From contig NC_071330.1 of NCBI RefSeq assembly GCF_010183535.1, positions 8,289,717 to 8,353,716 on the forward strand: a stretch of DNA of 64,000 nt, given 5' to 3'. This DNA comes from Caenorhabditis remanei. Its lineage: Eukaryota; Nematoda; Chromadorea; Rhabditida; Rhabditidae. The translations under genes and the position numbers were made by a program. This document shows positions 46,847 to 59,238 of this stretch, piece after piece (the stretch's first letter is position 1; each line of letters opens with the position of its first letter). The notes under the pieces are model-generated. The model saw nothing but the letters and a program-made list of their open reading frames with translations, did not search any database and was not told the DNA's origin.

Positions 46847-49800
46847 ATGTCCACTCGCGAGCCTGCGGCGCCATTCACGAAGTCCCGAAAGTCTCACTTG
46901 AAACATGAAAAGGTACAAACCAAAAAGTACTTCAGTAAATTGTTATAATTATTTGGTTATTTAGCCGAATTCGAGCAACAACTCTCAAAAAATTGAAAAT
47001 CATAAATGCAAATCAGCATGGCAGAAAATATTCGAACCCGGAAAAGTCTTCATCCGTATTGATGGTGTTCCGCCGAAACCGTGTTCGCAAGAAGAATTTA
47101 ATGTAAGTTTTCAATTTGTTTTTTTAATAAAAAAACCTTTTTCGTTTTGAAATTTAAAAAAATGCTGTACCCGTTTTCCTATTTGATTTGATTTTGACTA
47201 GCCCAAAAATGCAAAACGTTGCAGAGAATCAAATGCGTCGGAGTAAATAAAATTGATAAGAATTTGGCTGATCCAAGAAAACTGCCAGATAACATGAGGG
47301 ATACAATCTATCAGGAACTTATCATCCGATCCTCAAACCGCCGTTATTTACCCCGTCCTCGTCTGCGTGTTGATTCAAATTACTGCACGATCCCCCCAAA
47401 ACGAGAAGTTTCGCTGTTTAGTATGGATGATAACTGCACTATAGCTCTTCTGAAAGACTTTGCGGAGTGAGTTTGTGAATAGTTTTAAAACAACATTCTT
47501 AGTCCGAAAAGTTTATATTCTCATCAAAGTATGTATTCATTTTCAGATCATGTGGAGAAGTAGAAAAAGCATATGTCTGTATGCACCCGGAGAGCAACAG
47601 GCATATGAAAATGGCGTATGTGGTTTTCAAAACAGCAAAGGATGCAACTATATTCACCAATAAATACGAATCTCAGAATCTTCTTGCCACTAGATGCGTT
47701 TGCCAAATTGATCCTTTTTGTGAGTTTTTATTTCTAGAAAACGAAAACAAAAACGAAGTAAAACTATTTTTGTTCAAAAAGTCGCGATCCATAAGTTGGA
47801 TTCGAAGAAGTTCTCAATTTTAACACATCAAACTTCACCTGAAATTCCAATTTGAAAGAAAAAAGGTTTTCAGTATCATCATTAAACGAAGCATATGAAA
47901 ATGCAACCAATGGTCGAGTTCTTCCTATGTTGCCCGAAGATCTTGCATCAATTGACAGCAAAGTTCTGAGAGAGCTTCGTGCAAACTACTTGAGAGGAAA
48001 AAATGAAAAGGAAGTTGAAGGAAAAGGGGAGGATTCAGTTATGGAGATATGCTCCACATCTCATTTCATTGAAACTACTGATGATAAGGTGGAACAACCA
48101 GATTATCAAATTGTAATGGATGTTGGTAAGCCGTATAATATTTCTCATAAAAAAACATTTATTTATTCGTTATTTCAGAGGTTTCACCAGAAAACACATC
48201 TTCTAATCCACCACCGCTTTTGAAGCAGGAATCACCTCCTCCTCCACCACCTCCAAAATCTTTTCAAAATCCTCTGATTTTATCTGACGCTATCGTCCAA
48301 CCACCGTATTATAGTCATATTCCACCAAGTTCCAGTACGATGCATATGCCCGAGTTTTGTCCTACAGGTATGCTAAGAGTATAAATAATTTTTAAATGAT
48401 TAGCACTGATTTCCTGCATGTTTTAATGACCCCAGCTTGTATACTGCACGCTTTCAAGCACTTTTCAGATACTGAACTGGAGTCGAATATACCTCTGCCA
48501 CCTGGTGAATACAATCAGAAAGAGAACTTGATAATTTCAAATACAAAAGTTGGAACAGAAATGGATGAATACGGAGGAAACGATGATATCGTTATTCAAT
48601 TTCAAGACAAGCCTTTTCAATTCGGTGGATGGAAACTGAAAAGTTCCGCACCGAAAAAAAACATTATTTGTAACTCAAAAGGTTAATAATAATAGTTTAT
48701 TCATCTTTTGTGAGAGAAAAAAAAAGAACCGGGCGAAAATTATAAGAACATACAACAAGAAGGGGTGAATAAATATGTAAGATGAACTATAGGACCCGCA
48801 AAGAGTCCAGCGCTCAAATTTTAGGATAAATGGTCTGTAATGGCAGCTGGCGGAGTCGAGACGCAAAAGTTGGTTCGGTTACGGTTTTAGGGAAGTAGGG
48901 TACGATTTTATCCCAGGTCGAAAAGTGTTTATGTAGGAATGAATTGTTTTTCTTACCGCAAAGAACTATTCTATATGGGAACCGGGGGGAATGCGCGGGT
49001 TTTACATATAAGGCAAGATTTGGGAAATGACACTGGTGGGTTACAATTTTAAAGTAAGTTTTGAGAATTAGAATGATGCGTCTATGGTACATGGACATTT
49101 GGGATGAGATTTCTAAGCGTCGCTCATAAGGGGAAAGATGTGCATTGGATGAGGTGGGTTGAAAGGATATGTTACATCTGTGGAATACTTTCCGAGAGAA
49201 GAAACGGAGGGGAGATTCAAGTTGAGATGTACTGAGAGAGTTTGAAGGGTGAAATAGTTCGCAAGTGTATTCGAGTGTTGGACGAATGAAGGAATTAAAG
49301 AGCTTGAAGTAGAACTTTATATTGTTTGAACGGAAGCTATTCAATATTCTTCTGCAATTGAATTTAGCGCTGTTTACTATTTTTGCAATGTGAGCTTCAA
49401 ACTTTAAATCACAATCGACAAGAAGACCAAGATCTCTAGCAGCATTGGCAGACGCTAGTTTAGCGTTCCCAATGAAATAATCTTTATGGGGGTTGCTTAC
49501 ACCAAGGTGCAAGACAACAGTTTTATTTTCCGCTAGTTGAAGTTTCCACTGATCGCACCAGTCAGAGATAACGTTGAGTGTTTCCTGGAGACTGGCGGGG
49601 TTTTCGCTGTAGATCTTAAGATCATCAGCAAATGCGATGGAATACACATCTGATGGAAGGGACTGAATCAGATCATTGATATAAATCAAGAACAGGAATG
49701 GACCCGTTACAGTACCTTGAAGAACACCAGAGACGTCAAAATTCGGCCCGGGGACGGTATGCTAAGAGTATAAATAATTTTTAAATGATTAGCACTGATT

Positions 49801-52800
49801 TCCTGCATGTTTTAATGACCCCAGCTTGTATACTGCACGCTTTCAAGCACTTTTCAGATACTGAACTGGAGTCGAATATACCTCTGCCACCTGGTGAATA
49901 CAATCAGAAAGAGAACTTGATAATTTCAAATACAAAAGTTGGAACAGAAATGGATGAATACGGAGGAAACGATGATATCGTTATTCAATTTCAAGACAAG
50001 CCTTTTCAATTCGGTGGATGGAAACTGAAAAGTTCCGCACCGAAAAAAAACATTATTTGTAACTCAAAAGGTTCTTCTCCTGACTGTAAGAAAACGACGA
50101 GCCTATCGACTTCAGGGAAACATAGAAGAGGAGATATTCGAGAAAAAGAAGATCGAAGAGGCTGTGAAAGAAGCACTGGTCGTTCGTCCAGATACTCACC
50201 ATGTCAACATCACATTCTGAAAAAAGAGTTCGAACATAGACTGCATGCACCAGGTTATCTACCGGTTTTTTAAAAAATAACTAGTCCCCTGCTTTTGGTT
50301 TATTTCTCATCTAGTTTAGTTACGTTGAGAACATAATGAATAATTTTCTGCAGTTATGCTTTCAATTCCTCCCCCAACTATTTCCCATATTTTGATATCT
50401 TACCGGAAGTATTCATTCAATTTTCAAAAGATCAATTTTTCAGAACCACCTCCATCTTATTCTCGCGAAGATCCCAATCGAAGTCGGAGTCGCACATCGA
50501 ACTCTCGTCGACGCTATCGTTCTGGAAGTTCCTCAGAAAGGAATGAACATCCGGAACGCGGTTCCAGCAGAAGGAATAATCGACGATCAGATTCGAGGAC
50601 CCGGTCTGGCGGTGATGATGACAATGTTGTGAAATATGAAACAGTAATCAAATTGGAAAAAAGAAGCATTAAATATGAATCGGGAGAAAAATATGAGAAG
50701 GTTCGAATCAGACAGAGAACTGCCGTAATACATAAAGATCAGCAACTGGAAGACATATCATCGGATGACAATCCTTCTACATCGGCATCCTCAAGCACTT
50801 CAGCAACTTATCCTGATTTATCTGACGACGAGAGAAAGGCAAAGACTAATTTATTTTGTATTTAATATTGTTAAAAAATTTCAGAAACGGTCAAGCTCCC
50901 CGTCCACCTCGAAAAAAGATAGAAGTTTTGGTTGGGATTCTGATACCGATGAATCGGACGAAGGTACAAGGAAAAGACGTGGAGGAAGGTCAAAGACAAG
51001 AGATTCAGAGCGAAGATCGAAGAAACTAGGATCTTCTCAATCGTCTCGACGAAACCTCTCAAATTCACATAACCACAGTGCTCCAAATTTGGAATACCAG
51101 AAAACACCTCCGCCTCCACCACCGAACTTCATCCCGAATCAGTCCCATCCGAATCAAGTTCGAAATCCTTTTCATCAACATTCTCAAAACCATCGTCTAC
51201 CAACACCACATGTAATACCCGGACAGTATTATCCAATTCCTCATCATCCACCTCTCGGAGTTTTACCTCCTATGATGGTTCCATCTCCGATTCGTAATCA
51301 AGCTCAACCGCCGTGCGATTTCCGTCAACCACCGCCAGGATTTGTACCTTCGTTCACCCAGACTTATCCTTCGACTCCAATACTACATGCATCACATTCT
51401 GTAACTCAAATTCCATATCAAGCGCCTCATCTTCCAAAACCAGGTTTGGTTCAAATAAGTTCGCTTTCTGCCGTCTCTGATAGAGCTGCGTGCATTCCTG
51501 GACCCCCACTCGGTCATCCTCCTGTCGTGAATGAGATTCCCCGTAGATCCGAAACACCGGAAAAGCCTACTCCCTCACTTCAGCAAAGATTCTCAGAATT
51601 GTTTGGAGGAGCACAAAAAAAAGAAGAGACACAGCCAATAGAAGTGGAGTACGAATATGCTCTCAAAAATTCTGAATCCCAGGATGATCGACAATCATTG
51701 GAAGATATGGATGTAGAAGTTTCCAGTGATGGAGAAACAACTTCAATTGTAGAACGAACAGAATGTATGGAGGAAAAAAGACGCCAGGTACACAACTGAT
51801 TCAGATCTAGCTCTAATACTCATACTTTCGAAAAACTAATCGTATTTTCAGGAACTCAGTCGTCTAAATGAACTGAAACCCCCATTAATCTTCGAATGTC
51901 ATGAAAAAATTACAAATGATTTGACATCGAAAATCTATGATGATATTCGGCAACAAATTACTAGGCAGTGTATGGCACACCTCGACGAGAAACTTCGTTT
52001 AAAAGCTATTGCGGATGAAGAAAAGAGGAAACAAGAAAGAGATCAGAAGGCACAAGAAGCATTGAAAAAACCTAGCAATAACTCAATTGCTGATATGATG
52101 GTGAGTTCATCTCTTAATTGATGGATAAATAGTTTCATAATTGAACGGCATACTAAAGATTTATAAGTTTCCTCAGGCTCTCTACACCAATCAGTCGTTT
52201 GCGAATGCTTCTCGTTCCAATTTCGTCTACAGAGTAAGTAGTATTCTCGAATTTTCAGTGAAAGTTAATGTTTTAAGAAGCAAAAGCCGATACCAAAGAG
52301 CAACATAAGCAGAAAGGAACACCATCATCACCGGGATAAAACATCTTCTCCAACTCATTCAACAAGTTCGTCAGAAGAATTTCATGATGCTCAAATATCC
52401 CGCCGTTCAAGCGTTTCGTCATCATCTGAATCTTCTGAATCTCTTTCTGATGATTCTAGTTCTGAAAAAAATGATAACTGCAGAACACGAAAAGAATTAG
52501 TAATAAGCGATGAAGAACAGATAAGACGAATGTCTTTTAGTTCCACAAGTGTTCGGAGTAGTCCAACAAGATCTCACAGAGAGCTATCGTCAAGTTCGGA
52601 ACTTTCTGAAGGGTCTGCCTCGAGTTCACGTCAAAGTAGGGAAAGGTCTCGGAAAAGGAAATTGATAGCGTCAAGTCGCGAGTCGTCAATATCAATAGTG
52701 AGCAACCGAAGTACTTTGGAATTCCAACAAGAACACGAAGACGATGAGGAACCACCTAACAAGAAAAGTCCACAGGAATATTTCTCGCGAGATCTTCAAA

Positions 52801-54508
52801 CATCACCAGATGAATCTACGAACCATACTCTTCCTGCTGTACCCGAGAATATTGTTTCATCAGGTCCTCTCATTTTGGATTCTGAGTATCTGAAGTATGA
52901 AATAGTACACTGGGAAAAAGCCAACATTGCCGCTACTTCACGTGTTAGTGGCTCTATACGAGTCGAAGAATATCATCCTTTCACTACGGAACACTGCTAC
53001 TTCAAAATTGAAAACAAGAAGCAATCTGACATTCAAATATTCGAAAAGTATCCCATCTTAAATGAAGGACAGAAAGCTCCTATAATATCTCCAGCTCCGT
53101 GGGGATCTTCGCCCACAGTAAACATTGATGAATCAGGCCCATTGGTTTACATGGATTCCATTGTTGTAAACAAAAAACCCAAGGCAGCATCGCCCCAGAA
53201 AAGGCAGAAGCCGAGAAAGCAAACGTTCGAAAAAGATTACTACATGTTCGAGGATATTGAAACAATCAAGGTAGAAAATAATTAGAGAAAACAAGTTTAA
53301 TTTTACATTTTCAGCCATTACCACCACGGGCGAAGAAAATATTTCGAGCTCGAACCGCCAATGAAAAAGATCAAATTATCAAAGACTTCGTTGGTCTACC
53401 TGATTTGGAGGATCAATGGTATCTTCGTCATGTATTGAACGAATTGCAATCGAATATGCCTCCTGATGAGTTACCATGGAGGAAATTGCTTACTTTCAAG
53501 GAAATGCTGAAACCCGATGAGCCTATTTTGAAGGTCAGTTTTGGGAGAATAAAAAATACGGATGAAAAGCAATAAGTTTTTTTTCAGATCAACCCGATTC
53601 GATCTAAAAAAGGACTTCCAGACGCTTTCTACGAAGATCCCGAACTTGATGGTGTGATTCCTGTAGCAGAAGGATGCGCACGAGCTCGACCATACAAAAA
53701 GATGTCTATGAAACAGAAGCGAAGTCTTGTCCGACGTCCTGAAAACGAATCATCAATATCGACTGCAATATTCAGTGAACGAGATGAAACAGCAATGCGA
53801 CATCAGCATCTAGCTAATAAGGACATGCGATTGCTTCAACGACGTCTTTTGACTTCTCTCGGAGAGGCTAGCAATGATTTCTTCAAGATTAATCAATTAA
53901 AGGTATTTTGAACAGTAATTCAACTAAACTGATGCAATTTTAACTGTTTCAGTTCCGCAAAAAAATGATTAAATTCGCTCGATCACGCATTCATGGTTGG
54001 GGACTATACGCAATGGAAACCATTGCCCAAGACGAAATGATTGTCGAGTACATAGGACAAACGGTAATTGTTTTTCAAGATTTCTCTTCAATTTTGTTTC
54101 ATTTACAGATCCGTTCACTGGTAGCCGACGAACGTGAGAAGGCTTATGAGCGCCGAGGAATTGGAAGCTCATATCTGTTCCGAATTGATGAAAATTCGGT
54201 GATAGATGCAACGAAAAGAGGAAACTTTGCTCGGTTTATCAATCACTCTTGCCAACCGAACTGTTATGCTAAGGTAAGATTTTTTCACTGCTCAAAATTT
54301 TGGGGATAAAACAACATTCAATTGACTTCAGCTCAATCAATTCAATTTGCAGGTACTGACAATCGAAGGAGAGAAGCGAATAGTTATCTACAGTCGATCC
54401 GTCATCAATAAAGGAGAAGAGATTACATATGATTACAAATTCCCAATAGAAGATGACAAAATCGACTGTCTGTGTGGTGCGAAAGCTTGTCGAGGTTACC
54501 TCAACTAA
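46847..54508 (+). CDS. set-2: SET1/COMPASS histone H3K4 methyltransferase SET-2, with internal LINE insertion
   Basis: Exons: 46847-46912, 46965-47102, 47225-47466, 47547-47719, 47874-48125, 48179-48367, [48469-48681 first copy], 49858-50253, 50444-50838, 50885-51787, 51852-52100, 52177-52233, 52278-53270, 53315-53533, 53588-53902, 53953-54063, 54109-54273 and 54353-54508. An N-terminal RRM spans exons 3-4 ([20 protein letters not shown]). Long Ser/Arg/Pro-rich regions follow. The N-SET segment includes [20 protein letters not shown]; the SET domain includes [27 protein letters not shown] and ITYDYKFP, with a post-SET Cys cluster ending CRGYLN. SET1 enzymes methylate H3K4 at promoters. A LINE fragment and a 318-bp duplication interrupt exon 7; splicing 48367 to 49858 restores a full product. 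Intron 8 (50839-50884) is GC-AG. Confidence 0.92.
48367..48684 (+). repeat. 318-bp direct duplication in set-2, copy 1
   Basis: Matches 49756-50073 with no differences I could find. It runs from the last base of exon 6, through intron 6, and 216 bp into exon 7. In this copy exon 7 runs into the LINE and stops after NIICNSKG. Confidence 0.93.
48685..49755 (-). mobile_element. 5'-truncated non-LTR retrotransposon (CR1/Jockey-like LINE) in set-2
   Basis: Antisense to set-2. The open frame ending at 48814 encodes the C-terminal part of a reverse transcriptase: [20 protein letters not shown], the catalytic FADD box in [29 protein letters not shown] and the thumb-like region [14 protein letters not shown]. 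The 5' part (endonuclease and start of RT) is missing. The 3' end is a short ATT-repeat tail (48685-48694 on the + strand as AATAATAATA), as in CR1-type elements. About 20 bp at its 5' junction (49736-49755) is not LINE sequence and matches the TA-flanked MITE. It is flanked by the 318-bp direct duplication. Confidence 0.88.
49756..50073 (+). repeat. 318-bp direct duplication in set-2, copy 2
   Basis: Second copy, continuous with the rest of exon 7. Its acceptor (TTTTCAG ending 49857) can pair with the intact donor of exon 6 at 48368, so the LINE and copy 1 would be removed in one intron of about 1.49 kb. Confidence 0.93.
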
Positions 54509-55118
54509 ATATTCCATTGTAATTTGTTTTCTTTGATCTCTTGTAGTTTTTATTTGTTTTTTCCTGAACTGGTTCCGTTTTTCTCAGCAGAACCTATCGC
54601 TAGCTCTATAGGAAGTCATTATATAAGACGAAGGCAGGTTCCTATTTCTTTCTAATCAAAAACTGTACATGGTTGATCTTTTGTCTAAGTCACTAGAGAA
54701 AGTGACTCGTTTATTCTTGGTGATAATTGACCTCTGTCATATAGCCATTTCCATTTCCTGGTTTTATCCTGTTAATTCTTCTAGGTTTATCAATTGTTCA
54801 AATATCAACATCAACTCTGACTACATTTACCATCCCCTGAACTCTGAAAGGTCTTTCTGAAACTCACCACCCAAGTCTTTTTTCTTTTTAATATTCTCCG
54901 TCTAATTTTCAGGTGACCTTTATTTCGTTTTAAAAATTAGAAAATCTTATTCTCTGTAATAAAACTTTAAAATATAATTTCTTGAATAGTTATATTTACT
55001 GTGTCACTGTCACTACTCGAATAATCTATTGAATTCCCACTCGAATTTTCAGTTTAATTCACTTATAGTCGATAGTGATATTCTCATTTCGACAGAAATA
55101 ACAACATACCCAATTTAG
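54509..55118. other. Intergenic region, set-2 to mmab-1
   Basis: AT-rich, containing the set-2 3' untranslated region and the mmab-1 promoter. An AATAAAA lies at about 54958-54964. No other gene is supported. Confidence 0.5.
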
Positions 55119-56132
55119 ATGATACGAAACTGCTTACGTTTAGTCTCCGAACCGACGAACATTCTTATCAACGGCCCTTCGTCAGGTTTTATACAAAACC
55201 GCTCTTTTTCACTGACAACTATGAATTTCGGGAGAGGGTTCAAACAAGGCAAGTTGAAATTCGGACGTTTGCAAACGTGGAATCATTGTTCTAGGTCGAG
55301 GAACCGGAGACTCAGGTCAATCATCGCTATACAATAACGAACGGCGCTGGAAGGATGACGATTCTTTCAATGCTCTTGGAGCAACTGACGAACTTTCTTC
55401 TTTTCTTGGAGTTTGTGGAGCCTCCGCTCAAAACGACGGAGAGATGAACGATGTGGTAGAAACACTAACGAGACTTCAATGTTGCCTACAGGATGTTGGT
55501 GCGCATCTTGCGACACCTCCTAAGAATTCCTCGGAGAGAAAACAAAGTTTGTCAATTCTTATTTAAATAATAAAAAAAAAAGGAAAAAAATTGAAAATTG
55601 CAGAAAAAACTGCCTTCGATGTGTCGATGGTGGAATGGATCAATGCTGAAATCGATCGATACGGAGACGAGTTGCCGGGAATTCGTCAATTCATTCTCTC
55701 TGGTGGAGGAGTTACTTCAGCCAATCTGCAGTATGCAAGAGCTGTTTGTCGTCGTGCAGAGAGAAGTGTTGTTCCTTTGATAAGAGAGGAAAATGTTGAT
55801 CCGATGGCCTTGAAATTCTTGAATAGGTTTGTTACTCGCTATCATCTAAGGATTTGACAACATTTCTCCGTGTGACAATATAAAAAAATAATTTCTCACA
55901 GACAGACAGTAACCTTTTATCCTCCCATCTGTCCGTCGTAGATGTGTTATTGATTGCATTCACCAGTCGCGTCATATAATCGAGCTCTTTTTTCAGAATG
56001 AGCGATCTTCTATTCGTCCTTGGTCGTACTGCATGTATGCGTAACAAAAATGAAGAATTAACTTACCTCCGTCCCGATTCATTCACAAACATGAAATGGG
56101 ATCGTAAATCCCTTCATGACAAGAAGAAATGA
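55119..56132 (+). CDS. mmab-1: ATP:cob(I)alamin adenosyltransferase
   Basis: Four exons: 55119-55248, 55295-55546, 55604-55826 and 55997-56132, about 246 residues. The N-terminus (MIRNCLRLVSEPTNILINGP) is consistent with mitochondrial import. PduO-type landmarks follow: RGTGDSGQSSLYNNERRWKD (ATP site), FNALGATDELSSFLGVCG, FILSGGGVTSANLQYARAVC and RRAERSVV, then LFVLGRTACM. The enzyme makes adenosylcobalamin for methylmalonyl-CoA mutase. Intron 1 begins with GC (AAACAAG|GCAAGT) and pairs in phase with TTCTAG at 55294, another GC-AG intron. A polyadenylation signal AATAAA lies just after the stop, at about 56213. Confidence 0.92.
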
Positions 56133-56330
56133 CCTATATATTGATTATTTTCAGTTGTTTTTAGTTTTCGTGTAAATGAATTCCTATCAATTTGCCATGA
56201 ATATTGCCTCAAAATAAACATATTAAATAGTAATTGCGTTCGAAATCTGGTTTGTTACCTATTCTTATATCTATCTCCCTCTTTTATTTGAACCGGTACA
56301 CTTTTTATATAATTGATTCAGACACTACGC

Positions 56331-58843
56331 ATGCCTCCATCAGCATCGTTTGATCCATCTTATCGGTATGATCGTCAAGTTCGTTTGTGGGGAGAAGAAG
56401 GACAAGCATCAATTGGAACAACAAGTGCTTGTGTTCTTGGAAGTGATTCATTAGGTTAGTTGCTCAAGAATCATGTTGCTTATTTACGATTGCCAATATT
56501 TCAGCAACTGAAACTTTGAAATCATTGGTTCTCGCTGGTGTTCATTCATTCTTCATCGTCGACGATGCTCGAGTAGAACATGCGGATCTTGGTCAAAACT
56601 TCTTCCTCCAAAGCGATGATATTGGACGTTCTCGAGCTGAAGCAACTCTAGAAAAACTGACTGAACTGAATCCTTCTGTTTCGGGACGGGCTAGTTGTCA
56701 GTCGCCTACAGCTTTGGCACAGAAAGATGTAGAAAAGTTGGCAACTTTTTCTGTTGTCGTTTCTGCGAATCAGAGCGAAAGCATTGATACCAAATTCGCA
56801 GAAGTATTGTATAATATTCGTGTTCCTTTTGTATGCATCAAGTCAGTTTCAGTAAGATAAGTGAACGGCCACCGATCCATATACTTTCAGATCCTACGGG
56901 CTTATTGGAACTATCAGAATCTGCATAAAAGAACATACAATCGCCAACTCGCACGAAGAAAATCCGAGACCCGATTTACGGTTAGAGCAACAGGCATTTT
57001 GATCCTCATAAAAATAGACTTATAGGTTGGACGCTCCATTCAAGACGCTTTCCGAAATTATCAATGAAACTGACCTGAATGAGATGACAGTCGAACAACT
57101 ACGTCATACCCCATATATACTCCTTCATTTCAAAGGTGATTAGAGTGACGTGTCGACCAAATTTTCGATGATTTTGAATCGAAAATTGATAGATCACAGT
57201 CGATAGGTGGTCGAGTCGATGACTAGAAAATGAATCGCGACTCGACGATAAACAAAAAGTCATGATTATGGTGTGTCCAAAGTTGCTACAACGACAAATC
57301 TGCGGCGTCCAAAGTTGATTTGTAGGTTTGTAGGTTTTGCAGGTTTTGCAGTTAAAAAATGAGCAATAACGCATAACTGTAAACCTGCAAATCTACAAAT
57401 CAACTTTGGACGCCGCAGATTTGCCGTTTTTGCTGTTTTGTAGCAACTTTGGACGCACCATTATCGCCTCAAAATTATCGATGACTAGCGACGATCATGA
57501 TCACTGGTGATTATCGATAATTTTTCGACCGGCGATTATCGATAATCGTCGATCGTCGCGGCGACCGGCGATTATCGACGATAATCGTCGATAATGAGCA
57601 AAAATAAAAGACTCCGGAAACGGTTTTAAATGGCTCAAACCAGTCAAAAATGGTGTTTTGATAGATTTATGAAGCTACTCTATCAATTATACATTATATA
57701 AGTTTTGTTATTGACGTATTGTCTGTTCTCTCGATTACTTTAGGCAATTGCCGGCAACTAAATACTCTTTCAGCTTTGGACGTCTTCCGCAAACATCGCA
57801 ATAATGAAAATGCGTTCCCGGAAACAACCAATGATCGTAAAGAAATTCAACAAATTCTGCAAAGTTTCCGACGATCTACCGAACACTCAGGAACCAAAGA
57901 TTCAGAAAACTTTGATGAAGCAAAGGCTGCAGTCATGAGAGCATTTCAGAAAACAACGGTAAGATAAAAATATGAAATTGATAGGATCTCATCCCCTAAT
58001 GAGCTTCAGATTGGTGCTTCGGTCCAATCAATTCTGTCTGCAGCAGAAAGCTCTGATTCTACTCAACCGTTCTGGCTTATCTGTGAAGCCCTTCGCCGAT
58101 TTGTTAAATTCAATAATGGTCTTCTTCCACTTCGTGGAACTCTTCCGGATATGACATCTGATTCAAATCGATATACTCGTCTTGCTTCTGTCTTTCATGA
58201 AAAAGCTTTACTGGACGCACAAGAAGTTCTACGTTTGACGCGGGAAGTTGAGAAAGAACGCGGAGTCGGAGATGTCATATCTGATGACGTGTGCTACCGT
58301 TTCTGCAAAAATGCTGATAGAATTAGAGTGCAACATGGTGCTTTGTTAGATTATACTCATGAAACCAAAGAATGTGTCCGAAAAGTTAAAGAAATGAGTA
58401 TTGAAGAACAATCAAGAGAAGAGAAGGTCGATAGCGCCACGTGGTTGCTTCTGATGCGAGCAGTCGGTCGGTTCAGAAAGGAAAAAGGGAGATTTCCTGG
58501 AACGAATGGAGTTCCAGTATCAATTGACGCCCAAGACCTGAAGAAGAGAGTGGAGGTTCTGATTCGAGAATCTGTGCAGGTGTCGTCAAGGTTTACCGAC
58601 AGCCCCATATCATTAATTTTTCAGGAAGAAGAAGAAATCAAGGCAATTTTGCACAATGTGACCGATTCTGCCATCGCAGAAATGTGTCGCTTCGGAGCCG
58701 CAGAGCTGCATGTTATTTCTTCGTATGTCGGGGGAATCGCATCTCAGGAAATCATAAAATTGGCAACCAATCAATACGTCCCAATTGATAATACTTTTGT
58801 TTTCGATGGACACTCTCAAGAATCATCTACTTTCAAACTATAA
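56331..58843 (+). CDS. ula-1: NEDD8-activating enzyme E1 regulatory subunit (APPBP1/NAE1)
   Basis: Seven exons: 56331-56454, 56505-56841, 56891-56979, 57026-57135, 57774-57958, 58010-58579 and 58625-58843, about 544 residues, as in the family. The N-terminus RYDRQVRLWGEEGQASIGTT and the Rossmann part (ATETLKSLVLAGVHSFFIVD, ADLGQNFFL) are typical. The C-terminal adenylation-like part has FCKNADRIRV, AELHVISSYVGGIASQEIIK and the ending PIDNTFVFDGHS. ULA-1 pairs with RFL-1 to activate NEDD8 for cullin neddylation. Intron 4 (57136-57773) is unusually long because it contains a foldback repeat; the acceptor CTTTCAG at 57773 gives the best match to the family. Confidence 0.93.
57262..57466. repeat. 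Foldback element in intron 4 of ula-1
   Basis: The left arm (57262-57330) contains GTCCAAAGTTGCTACAA and GCGGCGTCCAAAGTTGATTT; the right arm (57390-57466) carries their reverse complements. The spacer is about 60 bp. This is a MITE-like structure with no coding capacity. Confidence 0.75.
57467..57600. repeat. Cluster of CGATAAT/ATTATCG palindromic repeats in ula-1 intron 4
   Basis: ATTATCGATAAT-type units and CGACGATAATCGTCG recur at about 57512-57596. They may be the remnant of a second, older foldback element next to the one at 57262. Confidence 0.55.
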
Positions 58844-59238
58844 ACATATATTATGTTCAATGTGGATTGTGTGCCAAATTCAATATCTTTTAATGTGTGA
58901 TACAATAAATACATTTTGGTATTGATATTTTGTTAAAATGATTGATTTTTCTTCAAATAACTACATTCCAATAAATTTAGTTATTGACAGTTCTAGGCTG
59001 GTCTGGATTCTCGGTCAGAAACCTAAGAGATCACTGGCAGCATATTTTTAAGGCGCAACTTCGTTTATGAAATGCGCGCATAAGAACATGTAGCGTTTAG
59101 GAACTGTTCCGCTTTTAAACAAAAGAACTTATCTAAAATGCACTGTTCCGCCGAAAGTTGTTATAAATAACACCTTTAGTGTTTCTTAAATGTTCATGGC
59201 ACTACATTTCGCGCGCGCGCGCAGTTCATGAACAAAGT

